From assembly GCF_021390395.1 (NCBI RefSeq), contig NZ_JAJUWT010000009.1:248001-312000 (forward strand): 64,000 nt of DNA, in the 5' to 3' direction. The notes below the pieces were generated by a model that was not told the origin of the DNA, did not search any database, and saw nothing but the letters and a program-made list of their open reading frames with translations. Made by a program: the position numbers and the translations under genes. The stretch is from Saccharothrix sp. S26 (GTDB lineage: Bacteria > Actinomycetota > Actinomycetes > Mycobacteriales > Pseudonocardiaceae). This document shows, piece by piece, positions 1 through 8,250 of this stretch (position 1 is the stretch's first letter; each line of letters starts with the position of its first letter).

Positions 1-1311
1 GGCGAGGACGGGGTGGTCGTCGCGTGCGCCGCCGGGTTCTCGCACCTGGCCGTGGACCTCGGCGCGATCGAGGTGGTCAAGCGCGAGTTCGCCGAGCTGC
101 TCGCCGACCCCGCGCGGCGCCAGGTGGGCCCGCCGCGCCACCAGCCGCTGGACCAGGCCGAGCTGGAGGCCACGCCGGTCGAGCGGCGCCGCACCCGGGC
201 CGCGCTCGACTACGTGCGGGAGCAGTCGTTGCGGATACCCCGGTGCCTTTACGCGTTGCCGGGCGCACGGCCGACCGGCGAGTCACTGGCGGTGGAGCTG
301 TCGTCCCCGGCGGCGGCGATGGCGGTGCGGCAGGTCGCGGCACGCACCCGGGCCAGCCGGTCGGCCGTCGTGCTCAGCGCCGTCTGCGCGGTGCTCGCCC
401 GGCGCACCGGGTACCGGGAGCTGGTGTTCCCGCTGCTGTCGAGCAACCGCTTCGACCGCCGCCTGGCCGGGTACGTCGGCACGTTGGCGCAGGGCGCGCT
501 GGTGACGGTCGAGGTCGGTGATCGCGGCTTCGACGCCTTGGCCAAGCACACGTGGACGGCGGTGCTGGAGGCCAGCAGGCACGCCAGGTACGACGGCGCG
601 GAGCGGGCCGCGATGGGTGAGCGGATCGAGCACGAACGGGGTCTGCGGTTCCTCTACGACCCGTTGTTCAACAGCCTCGTGCCGGAGTCCTGGTCCGGCG
701 CCAACGCGGGGGTGAAGCACCGCCCGGAGCAGATCACCGCCGCGTTGGCGCGGACCGAGCTGACCCGGCGCCCGGTGCACCGCAACGGCACGCCGGTGAG
801 GTTCGGCCTGACCGGCGTGGACGACCGCCTGCGGCTCGACCTGTGGAGCGCGGACACCGGCCTCGTGCCGCAGGCGGAGGTGGAGTCGTTGTTGCTGGCG
901 GTCGAACGCCTCCTCGTCGGTGCCGCCGGCGGTGACCTGACCGCCGACCGCATCCGCGACCTGGTCGGCCTGGAGCCGATCGCCCGCACCCCGGACTGGG
1001 TGCTGGTCGACAACTGCTGGGTCGACCTGGCCGAGACGCAACGACTCCTGGACGAGGCCCTCGCGCCCTCGACGGCCCGGATCTTCCGCTCGGCCGGGGA
1101 CCACGACCTGGTCGCCTACCTGACCGCCACCGACGCGATCACCACCCCGGAGCAGGCCCACGCCCGCTGCCTGGCCGCGTTGCCGGACCACCTGAACACC
1201 CTGACCCCTCGCCACTACGTCCTGTGCCCCACCGCCCCGGAGGACCCGGCGGACGTCGCCGCCTGGCCGGCACCGCTGAGCAGCGGCACCGGGCGGATCC
1301 CGGCCGAGTGA
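1..1311 (+). CDS. Condensation-domain-like protein, 3' part of gene
   Basis: The frame is open from base 1, so the true start lies upstream; 436 residues are visible. FSHLAVDLGA (visible residues 13-22) sits where NRPS condensation domains have HHxxxDG. The second His and the Asp are kept, the first His is Ser and the Gly is Leu. A helix resembling AVVLSAVCAVLARRTG and the general layout also fit the condensation/acyltransferase fold. No adenylation or carrier domain follows, so this is either a stand-alone protein or the last domain of a larger one. Peptide-bond, ester or acyl transfer activity cannot be decided, and the altered motif leaves open a non-catalytic role. It converges on the ABC-F gene across a strong hairpin. 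Confidence 0.6.
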   Translation, partial: GEDGVVVACAAGFSHLAVDLGAIEVVKREFAELLADPARRQVGPPRHQPLDQAELEATPVERRRTRAALDYVREQSLRIPRCLYALPGARPTGESLAVELSSPAAAMAVRQVAARTRASRSAVVLSAVCAVLARRTGYRELVFPLLSSNRFDRRLAGYVGTLAQGALVTVEVGDRGFDALAKHTWTAVLEASRHARYDGAERAAMGERIEHERGLRFLYDPLFNSLVPESWSGANAGVKHRPEQITAALARTELTRRPVHRNGTPVRFGLTGVDDRLRLDLWSADTGLVPQAEVESLLLAVERLLVGAAGGDLTADRIRDLVGLEPIARTPDWVLVDNCWVDLAETQRLLDEALAPSTARIFRSAGDHDLVAYLTATDAITTPEQAHARCLAALPDHLNTLTPRHYVLCPTAPEDPADVAAWPAPLSSGTGRIPAE

Positions 1312-1333
1312 TCCGGGGCGACGGGCCCACCCC

Positions 1334-1363
1334 GAGGGGGACGCCGGGCCCGGCGTCCCCCTC
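1334..1363. terminator. Bidirectional hairpin terminator
   Basis: A perfect 15-bp inverted repeat (GAGGGGGACGCCGGG and its complement) lies between two convergent genes. It is GC-rich and lacks a clear T tract, as is common in actinomycetes. It probably ends transcription from both sides. Confidence 0.75.
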
Positions 1364-1366
1364 CGC

Positions 1367-2962
1367 TCACAGGGCCAGGCGGGGCCAGGACTCCGTGTCG
1401 CGCAAGAGTTGCCGGTCGTGGGTGGCGATCACCACGGCGGCCGGGGTGGAGTCCAGGGCGGCGGTCAGTTCGTCGACCAGCGCCGCCGACAGGTGGTTGG
1501 TCGGCTCGTCCAGCAGCAGCACGTGCGGCCGGGAGGCCAGGACCAGCGCCAGGTCCAGCCGCCTCCGCGCGCCGACCGACAGCTCCGCCACCGGCCGGTC
1601 CCGGTCGTGGGAGGCGAGCAGGCCCAGGTCGGCCAGGCCCGGTCCGGCCGTCCCGCAGCGGGCCAGTCGTTCGTCGTGCAGCTCGGCCGCCGTGCGTCGG
1701 CCGGGCGGGTCGGATTCCTGGCCCAACCACCCGACCCGCCCAGACCGCGTGCACGTGCCCGTGCTCGCCCCCACCCGGCCGGCCAGCACGGCCAGCAACG
1801 TCGACTTGCCCGCGCCGTTCGGGCCGGTGACCACGAGCCGGTCGCCCGAGCGCACGGCCAGGTCGACCGGGCGGGTGAGCCTGCCGGCCACGGTGACGCC
1901 CTGCGCCCGCAGCAACGTCGCGCCGGGGTGCTCGGGCAGCTCCGGCATGGCGAACCGGGTCGGCGGCGGCGGGACCTCCACCACGTGCGCGTCCAGCTCT
2001 TCCTGCCGCCGGTGCACCGCGCGCACCAGGCCCGGCGCCCGCGTCGCGCGGGTGTGCCTGCCGTGGCCCTTGTCGGGCCGCCAGTTGTCGCGCAGCCGGT
2101 TCCGCGCCGCGGACAGGTCGTCGGCCAGCCGCTGCCGCTCGGCGACCTGCTCGGCGTGCAGTGCCTCCCACCGGGCGCGTTCGGCCCGCCGGGCCTCCAG
2201 GTAGCCGGCGTAACCGCCGCCGTGGACGCGCGGCCGGCCGTCGCTGGACGGGTCGAGGTCGACCACCGCGGTGGCCACGTCGGCCAGCAGCGCCCGGTCG
2301 TGGCTGACCAGCACGACCACGCCCGGGTGGGCGCGCAGCCGTTCGGTGAGGTGGTCCAGCCCGGCCGCGTCGAGGTGGTTGGTCGGCTCGTCCAGCAGCA
2401 GCACGGCGTGGCCCGCGCCGAGCAGGCACGCCAGCCGCACCCGGTGGCGCTGCCCGACCGACAGGGTGCCGAGCGTCCGCGCCCGGTCGGCCACGGCGTC
2501 CAGCGCCGCCAGCGACACCTCGACCCGCCGGTCGGCGTCCCACGCGTCGAGCGCCTCGGCCTCCGCGAGCACGGCGGCGTAGGCGTCGTCCGCGCCGGGG
2601 CGTCCGGCGGCGAGCGCGTCGGTGGCGCGTTCCAAGCGGGCCAGGACGTCGCGCACGCCGGCCAGTTCGAGGTCGATCAGGTCGCCGACGGTGTGCGTGG
2701 CGTCGAGCGGGATCTGCTGGTCGGCGACGCCGACCGAGCCCGCGCGGCGCACCTCGCCGCGGTCGGCGGGCAGGTCACCCGCGAGCACGCGCAGCAGGGA
2801 GGTCTTGCCGCGGCCGTTCTCGCCGACCACGGCGAGCCGGTCACCGGCCGCGGCGACGAGGTCGACGCCGGCGAGCACGGGCCGGCCGCCGAAGGAGAGG
2901 TGCACGTCGGACGCGCGGACGTGCGCCGCGCGCACGAGCGCGGGCGAAAGCTGGGACGCCAT
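1367..2962 (-). CDS. ABC-F family ATP-binding protein (probable ribosome protection)
   Basis: 531 residues with two ABC domains and no membrane segments, the ABC-F architecture. Domain 1 has the P-loop GENGRGKTS (about 47-55), signature LSVGQ (about 170) and DEPTNHLD. Domain 2 has GPNGAGKST (about 374), signature LSVGA and DEPTNHLS. The charged linker (about 240-330) is where antibiotic-resistance ABC-F proteins reach the peptidyl-transferase centre. The family displaces macrolides, lincosamides, streptogramins or pleuromutilins from the 50S subunit, or acts as translation factors; which drug applies here cannot be read from sequence. The ATG start follows a purine-rich site, and a seven-codon leader ORF plus hairpin lie 85 bp upstream, suggesting translation-dependent attenuation. 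The first P-loop has Arg where Ala or Ser is usual. Confidence 0.9.
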   Translation of the reverse strand: MASQLSPALVRAAHVRASDVHLSFGGRPVLAGVDLVAAAGDRLAVVGENGRGKTSLLRVLAGDLPADRGEVRRAGSVGVADQQIPLDATHTVGDLIDLELAGVRDVLARLERATDALAAGRPGADDAYAAVLAEAEALDAWDADRRVEVSLAALDAVADRARTLGTLSVGQRHRVRLACLLGAGHAVLLLDEPTNHLDAAGLDHLTERLRAHPGVVVLVSHDRALLADVATAVVDLDPSSDGRPRVHGGGYAGYLEARRAERARWEALHAEQVAERQRLADDLSAARNRLRDNWRPDKGHGRHTRATRAPGLVRAVHRRQEELDAHVVEVPPPPTRFAMPELPEHPGATLLRAQGVTVAGRLTRPVDLAVRSGDRLVVTGPNGAGKSTLLAVLAGRVGASTGTCTRSGRVGWLGQESDPPGRRTAAELHDERLARCGTAGPGLADLGLLASHDRDRPVAELSVGARRRLDLALVLASRPHVLLLDEPTNHLSAALVDELTAALDSTPAAVVIATHDRQLLRDTESWPRLAL

Positions 2963-3007
2963 GAAGGAACTGCCTCCGGTGAAGGTGATGAGCGGGAAGG
3001 ACGAAGG

Positions 3008-3032
3008 CCGGTAGCGCGAACCGCGGTACCGG
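3008..3032 (-). promoter_or_regulatory. Leader hairpin, possible attenuator of the ABC-F gene
   Basis: Read on the minus strand, CCGGTA and TACCGG enclose a second stem (CGCG-GTT-CGCG), separated by one C/C mismatch. It lies between the leader ORF stop and the ABC-F start and is followed by a pyrimidine-rich stretch. This is the right place for a terminator or ribosome-site sequestering stem controlled by ribosome stalling on the leader. Confidence 0.5.
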
Positions 3033-3047
3033 TGGAGGCGTCGTCCC

Positions 3048-3071
3048 TCAGAGGAAGAACAGGTGCTGCAT
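3048..3071 (-). CDS. Leader peptide (uORF) MQHLFFL upstream of ABC-F
   Basis: Seven codons, ATG to TGA, encode MQHLFFL on the same strand as the ABC-F gene. No Shine-Dalgarno sequence precedes it, but TACCCT (3082-3087) lies 7 nt before GTG-ATG, so the transcript may be leaderless and start at this ORF. Short hydrophobic leaders of this kind stall ribosomes in the presence of peptidyl-transferase or exit-tunnel drugs and switch on downstream resistance genes. Assignment rests on position, length and the hairpin that follows; there is no sequence family to match. Confidence 0.5.
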   Translation of the reverse strand: MQHLFFL

Positions 3072-3159
3072 CACGTGCCCGAGGGTAGGGCGGGCCGTGG
3101 CCGTGGCGCACCCGGATTTCGCCGGGCGGCGGGTGCGTCCGGCCACCGGGTGCCCGGCG

Positions 3160-3756
3160 TCACGCGGGGCGGAACGCGCGCAGCACGGCGTCGACCAGCG
3201 CGTCGGCGAACCCGTCGTCCAGCGGGCCGGAACGCAGCAGCCAGCGCTGGGCCAGCGGCGCGTACAGCAGGTCGAGCACGAGGTCGAGGTCGGCGTCGGC
3301 GGCGAGCTGGCCCGCGTCCTGAGCGCTGCGCAGCAGCCGCAGCTTCGCCGCGCGCATCGGCTGCTCCATCTTCTCCCGGTAGAGCGCGGCGAGGTCGGGG
3401 TCGTTGATGATCTCGGTGTTCAACGCCCGGATCGGGGCTTCGAACGCGGGGTCGGCGAACTCGGCCGCGGTCGCGCGCAGGACGGCTTTGAGGTCGGCTT
3501 CGACGTCGCCGGTGTCCGGCAGCTCGATGCCGCCGTCGGGGTGCTCGCTCAACGCCAGCAGCGAGTCGAACACCACCGCGCCCTTGGACGGCCACCAGCG
3601 GTAGATCGTCTGCTTGCCGACGCCGGCGCGCGCGGCGATGGCCTCGATGGTCAGCTTGGCGTACCCGAGCTCGCCGATGAGCTCGCGCGTCGCGGTCAGG
3701 ATCGCGACGCGGGACCGTTCGCTGCGGCGGGTGCGGTTCGGCGTGGGGCTGGCCAT
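3160..3756 (-). CDS. TetR family repressor
   Basis: 198 residues. The N-terminal helix-turn-helix covers about residues 35-58, with the typical IAARAGVGKQTIYRWWPSK recognition segment; the C-terminal half is the variable ligand-binding part. The ATG at 3756 is preceded on its strand by TAGAGT six bases upstream, so the message is probably leaderless. It is divergent from an SDR gene, and two AGACG/CGTCT inverted repeats lie between them, suggesting that it represses both itself and the SDR. The ligand is unknown but is likely the SDR substrate or product. Confidence 0.9.
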   Translation of the reverse strand: MASPTPNRTRRSERSRVAILTATRELIGELGYAKLTIEAIAARAGVGKQTIYRWWPSKGAVVFDSLLALSEHPDGGIELPDTGDVEADLKAVLRATAAEFADPAFEAPIRALNTEIINDPDLAALYREKMEQPMRAAKLRLLRSAQDAGQLAADADLDLVLDLLYAPLAQRWLLRSGPLDDGFADALVDAVLRAFRPA

Positions 3757-3776
3757 GGCGGCACTCTACTGGAACG

Positions 3777-3789
3777 AGACGGTTCGTCT
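3777..3789. promoter_or_regulatory. TetR operator half-palindrome 1
   Basis: AGACG-GTT-CGTCT, with arms matching the second operator 40 bp away. It abuts the -35 box of the SDR promoter and lies upstream of the TetR start, so binding here could affect both directions. Confidence 0.6.
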
Positions 3790-3818
3790 TGACTCGTGCC
3801 CGAGCGTGTGCCTACAGT
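3789..3818 (+). promoter_or_regulatory. Promoter of the SDR gene
   Basis: TTGACT (3789-3794) and TACAGT (3813-3818), 18 bp apart, match the housekeeping consensus well. Transcription would start near 3825, just before operator 2. Confidence 0.6.
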
Positions 3819-3830
3819 ACGCGTCGACCG

Positions 3831-3848
3831 AGACGAGACGTCTCGTCT
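3831..3848. promoter_or_regulatory. TetR operator palindrome 2
   Basis: AGACGAGACGTCTCGTCT is a perfect 18-bp palindrome located just downstream of the predicted SDR transcription start, a classic repression site. It shares arms with the 3777-3789 repeat. Confidence 0.7.
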
Positions 3849-3866
3849 AGATACTGGGGAGCTGTC

Positions 3867-4697
3867 ATGACGCGCGACCACACCGACCCTCGCACCTGGT
3901 TCATCACCGGCGCGTCCCGCGGCCTGGGCCGTGCGTTCACCGAGGCCGCGCTCGCGGCGGGCGACCGGGTCGTCGGCGTCGCCCGCGACGTCACACCGCT
4001 GGCCGACCTGGTCTCCGCCTCCGGCGGCCGGCTCGTCGCCTTCCCGTTGGACGTCGCCGACCGGCAGGCGGTCGTCGCCGGGGTGCGGCGTGCCTTCGCC
4101 GAGTTCGGCCGGCTCGACGTCGTCGTCAACAACGCGGGCGGCGTGGTGCTGGGCATGGTCGAGGAGGTCACCGAGGAACAGGCCCGCGCCCACTTGGACA
4201 CCAACTTCTTCGGTGCCCTGTGGGTGGACCAGGCGGTGGTCCCGCTGCTGCGCGAGCAGGGCTCGGGTCACATCGTGCAGGTCTCCTCCATGGGCTCGGC
4301 GGGCGGCTTCGCGGCGACCGGCCTGTACAGCGCGGGCAAGGCGGCGCTGGACGCGGTGAGCGAGGCGTTGGCGATGGAGGTCGAGCGCTTCGGGATCAAG
4401 GTGACGATCCTGCAACCGGGCGGCTACCGAACCGACCTGTTCACCCGCGGCCTGACGATGACCGACGAGAACCCCGCCTACGCGCCGCTGCGCACCTGGC
4501 TGCACGGGTTGTGGGCCGAGTCGGAGGACTGCGACCCGCGGCTCGCCGCGGCCGTGCTGATGCGGGTGGTCGACCTGCCCGAGCCGCCGAAGCGGCTGGT
4601 GCTGGGCGGCACCGCCTACGACATGGTCGGGCAGCTGGCGCAGTCGCGCGCGGACGAGCTGGCCAAGTGGGAGCACCTGAGCCGCGAGGCGGGCTGA
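3867..4697 (+). CDS. Short-chain dehydrogenase/reductase
   Basis: 276 residues, Rossmann fold. The cofactor loop TGASRGLG is near the N-terminus, NNAG follows beta-4, and the catalytic YSAGK sits after the conserved Ser, so all classical SDR residues are present. The start is the ATG at 3867, preceded by GGGGAG at the right spacing; an in-frame extension upstream would run into the operator and is rejected. The sequence most resembles the broad classical group annotated as oxidoreductases of small carbonyl compounds; the substrate is not predictable. Probably induced when the divergent TetR protein leaves its operators. Confidence 0.88.
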   Translation: MTRDHTDPRTWFITGASRGLGRAFTEAALAAGDRVVGVARDVTPLADLVSASGGRLVAFPLDVADRQAVVAGVRRAFAEFGRLDVVVNNAGGVVLGMVEEVTEEQARAHLDTNFFGALWVDQAVVPLLREQGSGHIVQVSSMGSAGGFAATGLYSAGKAALDAVSEALAMEVERFGIKVTILQPGGYRTDLFTRGLTMTDENPAYAPLRTWLHGLWAESEDCDPRLAAAVLMRVVDLPEPPKRLVLGGTAYDMVGQLAQSRADELAKWEHLSREAG

Positions 4698-4767
4698 GGC
4701 GTCCGGCGGGTTCCGCCGCCGCCGCGGAGGAGGATGATTCACCTGGCGGCGGTCGTGGGAACGGGGT

Positions 4768-7700
4768 GTGCCGGTGGTGGGGCGGACGGCTCGGCGGGTG
4801 TTCGTCAGCCACACGTCCGAGCTGCGCCGCCAGCCGTCCGGCCGGTCGTTCGTCGACGCCGTCGAGTCGGCGGTGGCGAAGGCCCGGGACGCCGTGGTGG
4901 ACATGGCGTACTTCCCGGCCCGGGACCGGCCGCCTGCCGCGGTGTGCGTCGAGGCCGTGGCGGCGGCGGACGTCTACGTCCTGGTGGCGGGCTTCCGGTA
5001 CGGCTCGCCGGTGCGCGACCGGCCGGAGGTGTCCTACACCGAGCTGGAGTTCGAGGCGGCCGGCGAGTCGCGCTTGCCGCGCCTGGTGTTCCTGCTCGGT
5101 GACGACACCGAAGGACCGGCCGAGCTGATGCGGGACCTGGAGCACGGCCCCCGGCAGGAGCGGTTCCGGCAGCGGTTGCGCGACAGCGGGCTGACCGTCG
5201 CCACGGTGTCCTCACCCGGTGAGCTGGAAGCGGCCGTGCTGCACGCGTTGCTGGAGTTGCCGCGGCCCGGTGCCGCCGGCGTGCGCGTGGGCGTGCCGGC
5301 GATGCTCGCCGACGGGTTCCAGGCACGGGAGCAGGTCGAACGGCTGGACCGTCACGGCGGCGCGACGCTGGTGCTGTCCGGCAACGGCGGCATGGGCAAG
5401 ACGCAACTGGCCGCGCACCACGCCGCCCGGCGGTGGGCCGACCCGGACCTGCGCCTGGCGATGTGGGTGTCGGCGAGCACGCGCGAGTCGGTCCTGTCGT
5501 CCTACGCGGAGGCCGCGAGCCGGGTGCTGGGCACGGCGTTCCCGAACCCGGAGGTGGCCGCGCTGCGGCTGCGCGAGTGGCTGGCCGGCTCCGGTGAGCG
5601 GTGGCTGGTCGTCCTGGACGACCTGCGCAGCCCCGAGCACCTGCACGACCTGTGGCCGCCGACCTCCCCGCACGGGCAGGTGCTGATCACCACGCGTCGC
5701 CGCGACCCCAGCCTGCTGCGGGCGGACCGCGAGCTGGTCGAGGTCGAGGTGTTCACCGCCGACGAGGCCGCGGCCTACCTGGCGGCGAAGCTCGCCCCGA
5801 CACCGCACCTGTCACCGGGCGCGGCGGAGCTGGCCGAGGACTTGGAGCGCATACCGCTGGCCCTGGCGCAGGCCGTGGCCTACCTGGTCAACCGCGACCT
5901 GACGTGCGCGCGGTACCGCGACCGGCTCGCGGATCGACGCCGCACGCTGCGCGAGGTCCTGCCCGGACCCGACGAGTTCACCGACGACCACCGCGACGTC
6001 CTCGCCGCGACCTGGACGTTGTCGGTGGAGCTGGCCGACGGGCTCGACCCGGTCGGCGTGGCGGGTCACGTGATGCGGGTGGCGTCGCTGCTGGACCCGG
6101 CGGGCATCCCGGCCGAGGTGTTCGCCACCGGGGCGGTGACCGCGCACCTGAGCCGTGCGACGGGCCGTGAGGTGGACGCGGACGACACCAGGGACGCGTT
6201 GTGGTGCCTGCACCGGTTGAACCTGCTCACCTGGGACCGGGCGGCGCGGCACCGGGAGGTGCGGATGCACGCCTTGGTGCAGCGCGCCGCGCGTGAGGCG
6301 TTCGCGGCGGACGGGGGCGTGCTGGACGAGGTCGTGGACGCCGCCGCTCAGGCCCTCGACGAGGTGTGGCCGGAGTTCACCCGGGACGCGGACCTGGTGT
6401 CGGCCCTGCGCGCCAACACGGCCGCGTTGCGGGCGGTCGCGGAGTCCGAGTTGTGGGCGGTGGGCGCGCACGGGGTGCTGTGCCGGGCCGCCGACAGCCT
6501 CGGTGCGGCGGGCGCGGTCGATGACGCGCGGGTGCAGTTCGAAGCGTTGCGGGAACAAGCGGAGCGCCACCTGGGTTCGCGGCACGTCGAGACGCTCGTG
6601 ATCCGCGCGAAGGCCGCGCAGTGGCTCGGCGAGACCGGTGACTTCGCCGGCGCGGCGGCCGCGACCGAGCAGGTGCTGCGGGACTGCGTCGACGTGCTGG
6701 GCCCCGATCACCCGCACACCCTCACGGCACGGGCCAACCTCGCGGTGTGGCTCGGCCAGAACGGCGACCTCGCCGGCGCCACCGCGACCACCGAGGAGCT
6801 GGTGCGGCGGGTCGGCCAGGCGGTCGGGCCGGACCACCCGGACGCGTTGATGGCGCGAGCCAACCTGGCCACCTGGCATGGCGAGGCGGGCGACACCGCG
6901 GCCGCGGTGACCGAGCTGGAGCAGTTGGTGGCCGACGCGACGCGGGCGCTGGGGCCCGACCACCCGCACACCCTCGTCAGCCGGGTCAAGCTGACCCGCT
7001 GGCTGGGCCAGGCCGGGCACGAGACCGCCGCCGCCCGGACCGAACAGCTGTTGGAGGACTTGATCAGGGTGTCCGGTCCGGACCACCCCGACACCCTCGT
7101 CACCCGCAGCAACCTCGCCCAGTGGCGGGGCGAGAGCAGCAGGGACGCGGCGGGCGCGGCCACCGAGCTGGCAGGGGTGGTGCGGGACATGACGAGGGTG
7201 TTGGGCCCCGGACACCCCGACACCCTCACCGCGCGCGACCACCTCGCCCACTGGCGGGGCCGTTCCGGTGACTCGGCCGGCGCGGTGGCGGCGTACGACG
7301 CGCTGGTGGAGGACTGCACCCGCCTCCTGGGCGCGGATCACCCGGCCACGCTGAGGGCACGCCACAACCGGGCGGGGCACCTGGGCGACGCCGGTGACGT
7401 GGCCGGCGCGCGAGCGGCCGCCGAACAGGTGCTGGCCGACAAGCTCAGGGTGCTGGGCCCGGACCACGTGCACACGCTGAGAGGACGGCACGTGCTCCTC
7501 TGGTGGCAGGCCAACGCGGGCGACCGGCCCGGCGCGGAGGCCGCCTGCGAACGACTGGTGGCCGACCTGACGCGGGTGTTGGGGCCGGACCACCACGACA
7601 CGCTGTACGTCCGAGCGTCGGGCGCGAGGCTGCGGGCCGATGGCGGCGACCCGACCGCCGCGATCACCCTCGCGGAACCGCTGCTGGAGGACATGATCCG

Positions 7701-7917
7701 GGTGCTGGGCCTGCGCCACCACGACACCGTCGCGGTGCGCCGCCTGCTCGCCCACTGGCGAGGTCTCGCCGCGCGCCCCCGCCTCGACGACCGGTCCGGG
7801 CTCACCGACCGCTTCTGGCCCGGCGACCGATCCGGACTCACCAACCGGCTCGGGCACGGCGACAGGCCCCGGCGCAACCGATCCCGACCCGGCGACCAGC
7901 CTGGACTGACCGACTGA
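4768..7917 (+). CDS. STAND protein: DUF4062 / NB-ARC / tetratricopeptide repeats
   Basis: 1049 residues. Residues 9-115 form a DUF4062-like domain (RRVFVSHTSELR, then YVLVAGFRYGSPV). The NB-ARC module follows: P-loop GNGGMGKTQ (about 205-213), Walker B WLVVLDDL, sensor QVLITTRR and the GxP-type IPLALAQAV. A winged-helix part (about 420-560) precedes about ten 42-residue TPR units (about 590-1000) with the recurring signature GPDHPDTLxxRxNLAxW. STAND ATPases of this layout act as signal switches, and relatives serve in regulation or anti-phage defence. The last 50 residues are Arg/Gly/Asp-rich and grade into the repetitive DNA downstream, so the C-terminus may be an added tail. GTG at 4768 is the first start after a GGGA purine run. 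Confidence 0.85.
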   Translation: MPVVGRTARRVFVSHTSELRRQPSGRSFVDAVESAVAKARDAVVDMAYFPARDRPPAAVCVEAVAAADVYVLVAGFRYGSPVRDRPEVSYTELEFEAAGESRLPRLVFLLGDDTEGPAELMRDLEHGPRQERFRQRLRDSGLTVATVSSPGELEAAVLHALLELPRPGAAGVRVGVPAMLADGFQAREQVERLDRHGGATLVLSGNGGMGKTQLAAHHAARRWADPDLRLAMWVSASTRESVLSSYAEAASRVLGTAFPNPEVAALRLREWLAGSGERWLVVLDDLRSPEHLHDLWPPTSPHGQVLITTRRRDPSLLRADRELVEVEVFTADEAAAYLAAKLAPTPHLSPGAAELAEDLERIPLALAQAVAYLVNRDLTCARYRDRLADRRRTLREVLPGPDEFTDDHRDVLAATWTLSVELADGLDPVGVAGHVMRVASLLDPAGIPAEVFATGAVTAHLSRATGREVDADDTRDALWCLHRLNLLTWDRAARHREVRMHALVQRAAREAFAADGGVLDEVVDAAAQALDEVWPEFTRDADLVSALRANTAALRAVAESELWAVGAHGVLCRAADSLGAAGAVDDARVQFEALREQAERHLGSRHVETLVIRAKAAQWLGETGDFAGAAAATEQVLRDCVDVLGPDHPHTLTARANLAVWLGQNGDLAGATATTEELVRRVGQAVGPDHPDALMARANLATWHGEAGDTAAAVTELEQLVADATRALGPDHPHTLVSRVKLTRWLGQAGHETAAARTEQLLEDLIRVSGPDHPDTLVTRSNLAQWRGESSRDAAGAATELAGVVRDMTRVLGPGHPDTLTARDHLAHWRGRSGDSAGAVAAYDALVEDCTRLLGADHPATLRARHNRAGHLGDAGDVAGARAAAEQVLADKLRVLGPDHVHTLRGRHVLLWWQANAGDRPGAEAACERLVADLTRVLGPDHHDTLYVRASGARLRADGGDPTAAITLAEPLLEDMIRVLGLRHHDTVAVRRLLAHWRGLAARPRLDDRSGLTDRFWPGDRSGLTNRLGHGDRPRRNRSRPGDQPGLTD

Positions 7918-8026
7918 TCCCGGCTCGACAACCACGCCGCGCGCCGCCACCCCTCCCAGCTCCGCAACCCGCCCCAACTCGGCGGCCAATCCGAGCGCGG
8001 CCACCAAACCGGCTCCGCGACCGGCC

Positions 8027-8250
8027 CGGGCTCAGCGGCCGATCCGGGCCTGACCACCGATCCCCGCGCTCCGCGACCGGTCCCCCGGCCGAATCCCGGG
8101 TCGGCGACCAGTCCGGGTTCGGCGATCAGCCCGGCTTGGCCGATCCCGGCCCGACACCCGCCCCCGCTCCGCGACCGATCCGAGCCCGACGACCAACCGC
8201 AGCCCGGCGACCAGTCCGGCGCGGCGACCGAACTGGCTCGGCGACCAGTC
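8027..8250. repeat. 224-bp tandem repeat, copy 1
   Basis: First unit of a direct duplication. Read by eye it differs from copy 2 at only two positions (near 8199-8203). The length is not a multiple of three and no frame is consistently coding, so this is not a protein repeat. Within the unit, shorter motifs of the type GGCGACCAGTCCGG recur, giving a nested minisatellite appearance. Confidence 0.85.

Noticed and set aside
5812-8007. Long minus-strand open frame (731 codons) opposite the STAND gene
   Set aside because: It is the complementary shadow of a high-GC gene with strong domain evidence. Its product is low-complexity and has no ribosome site.
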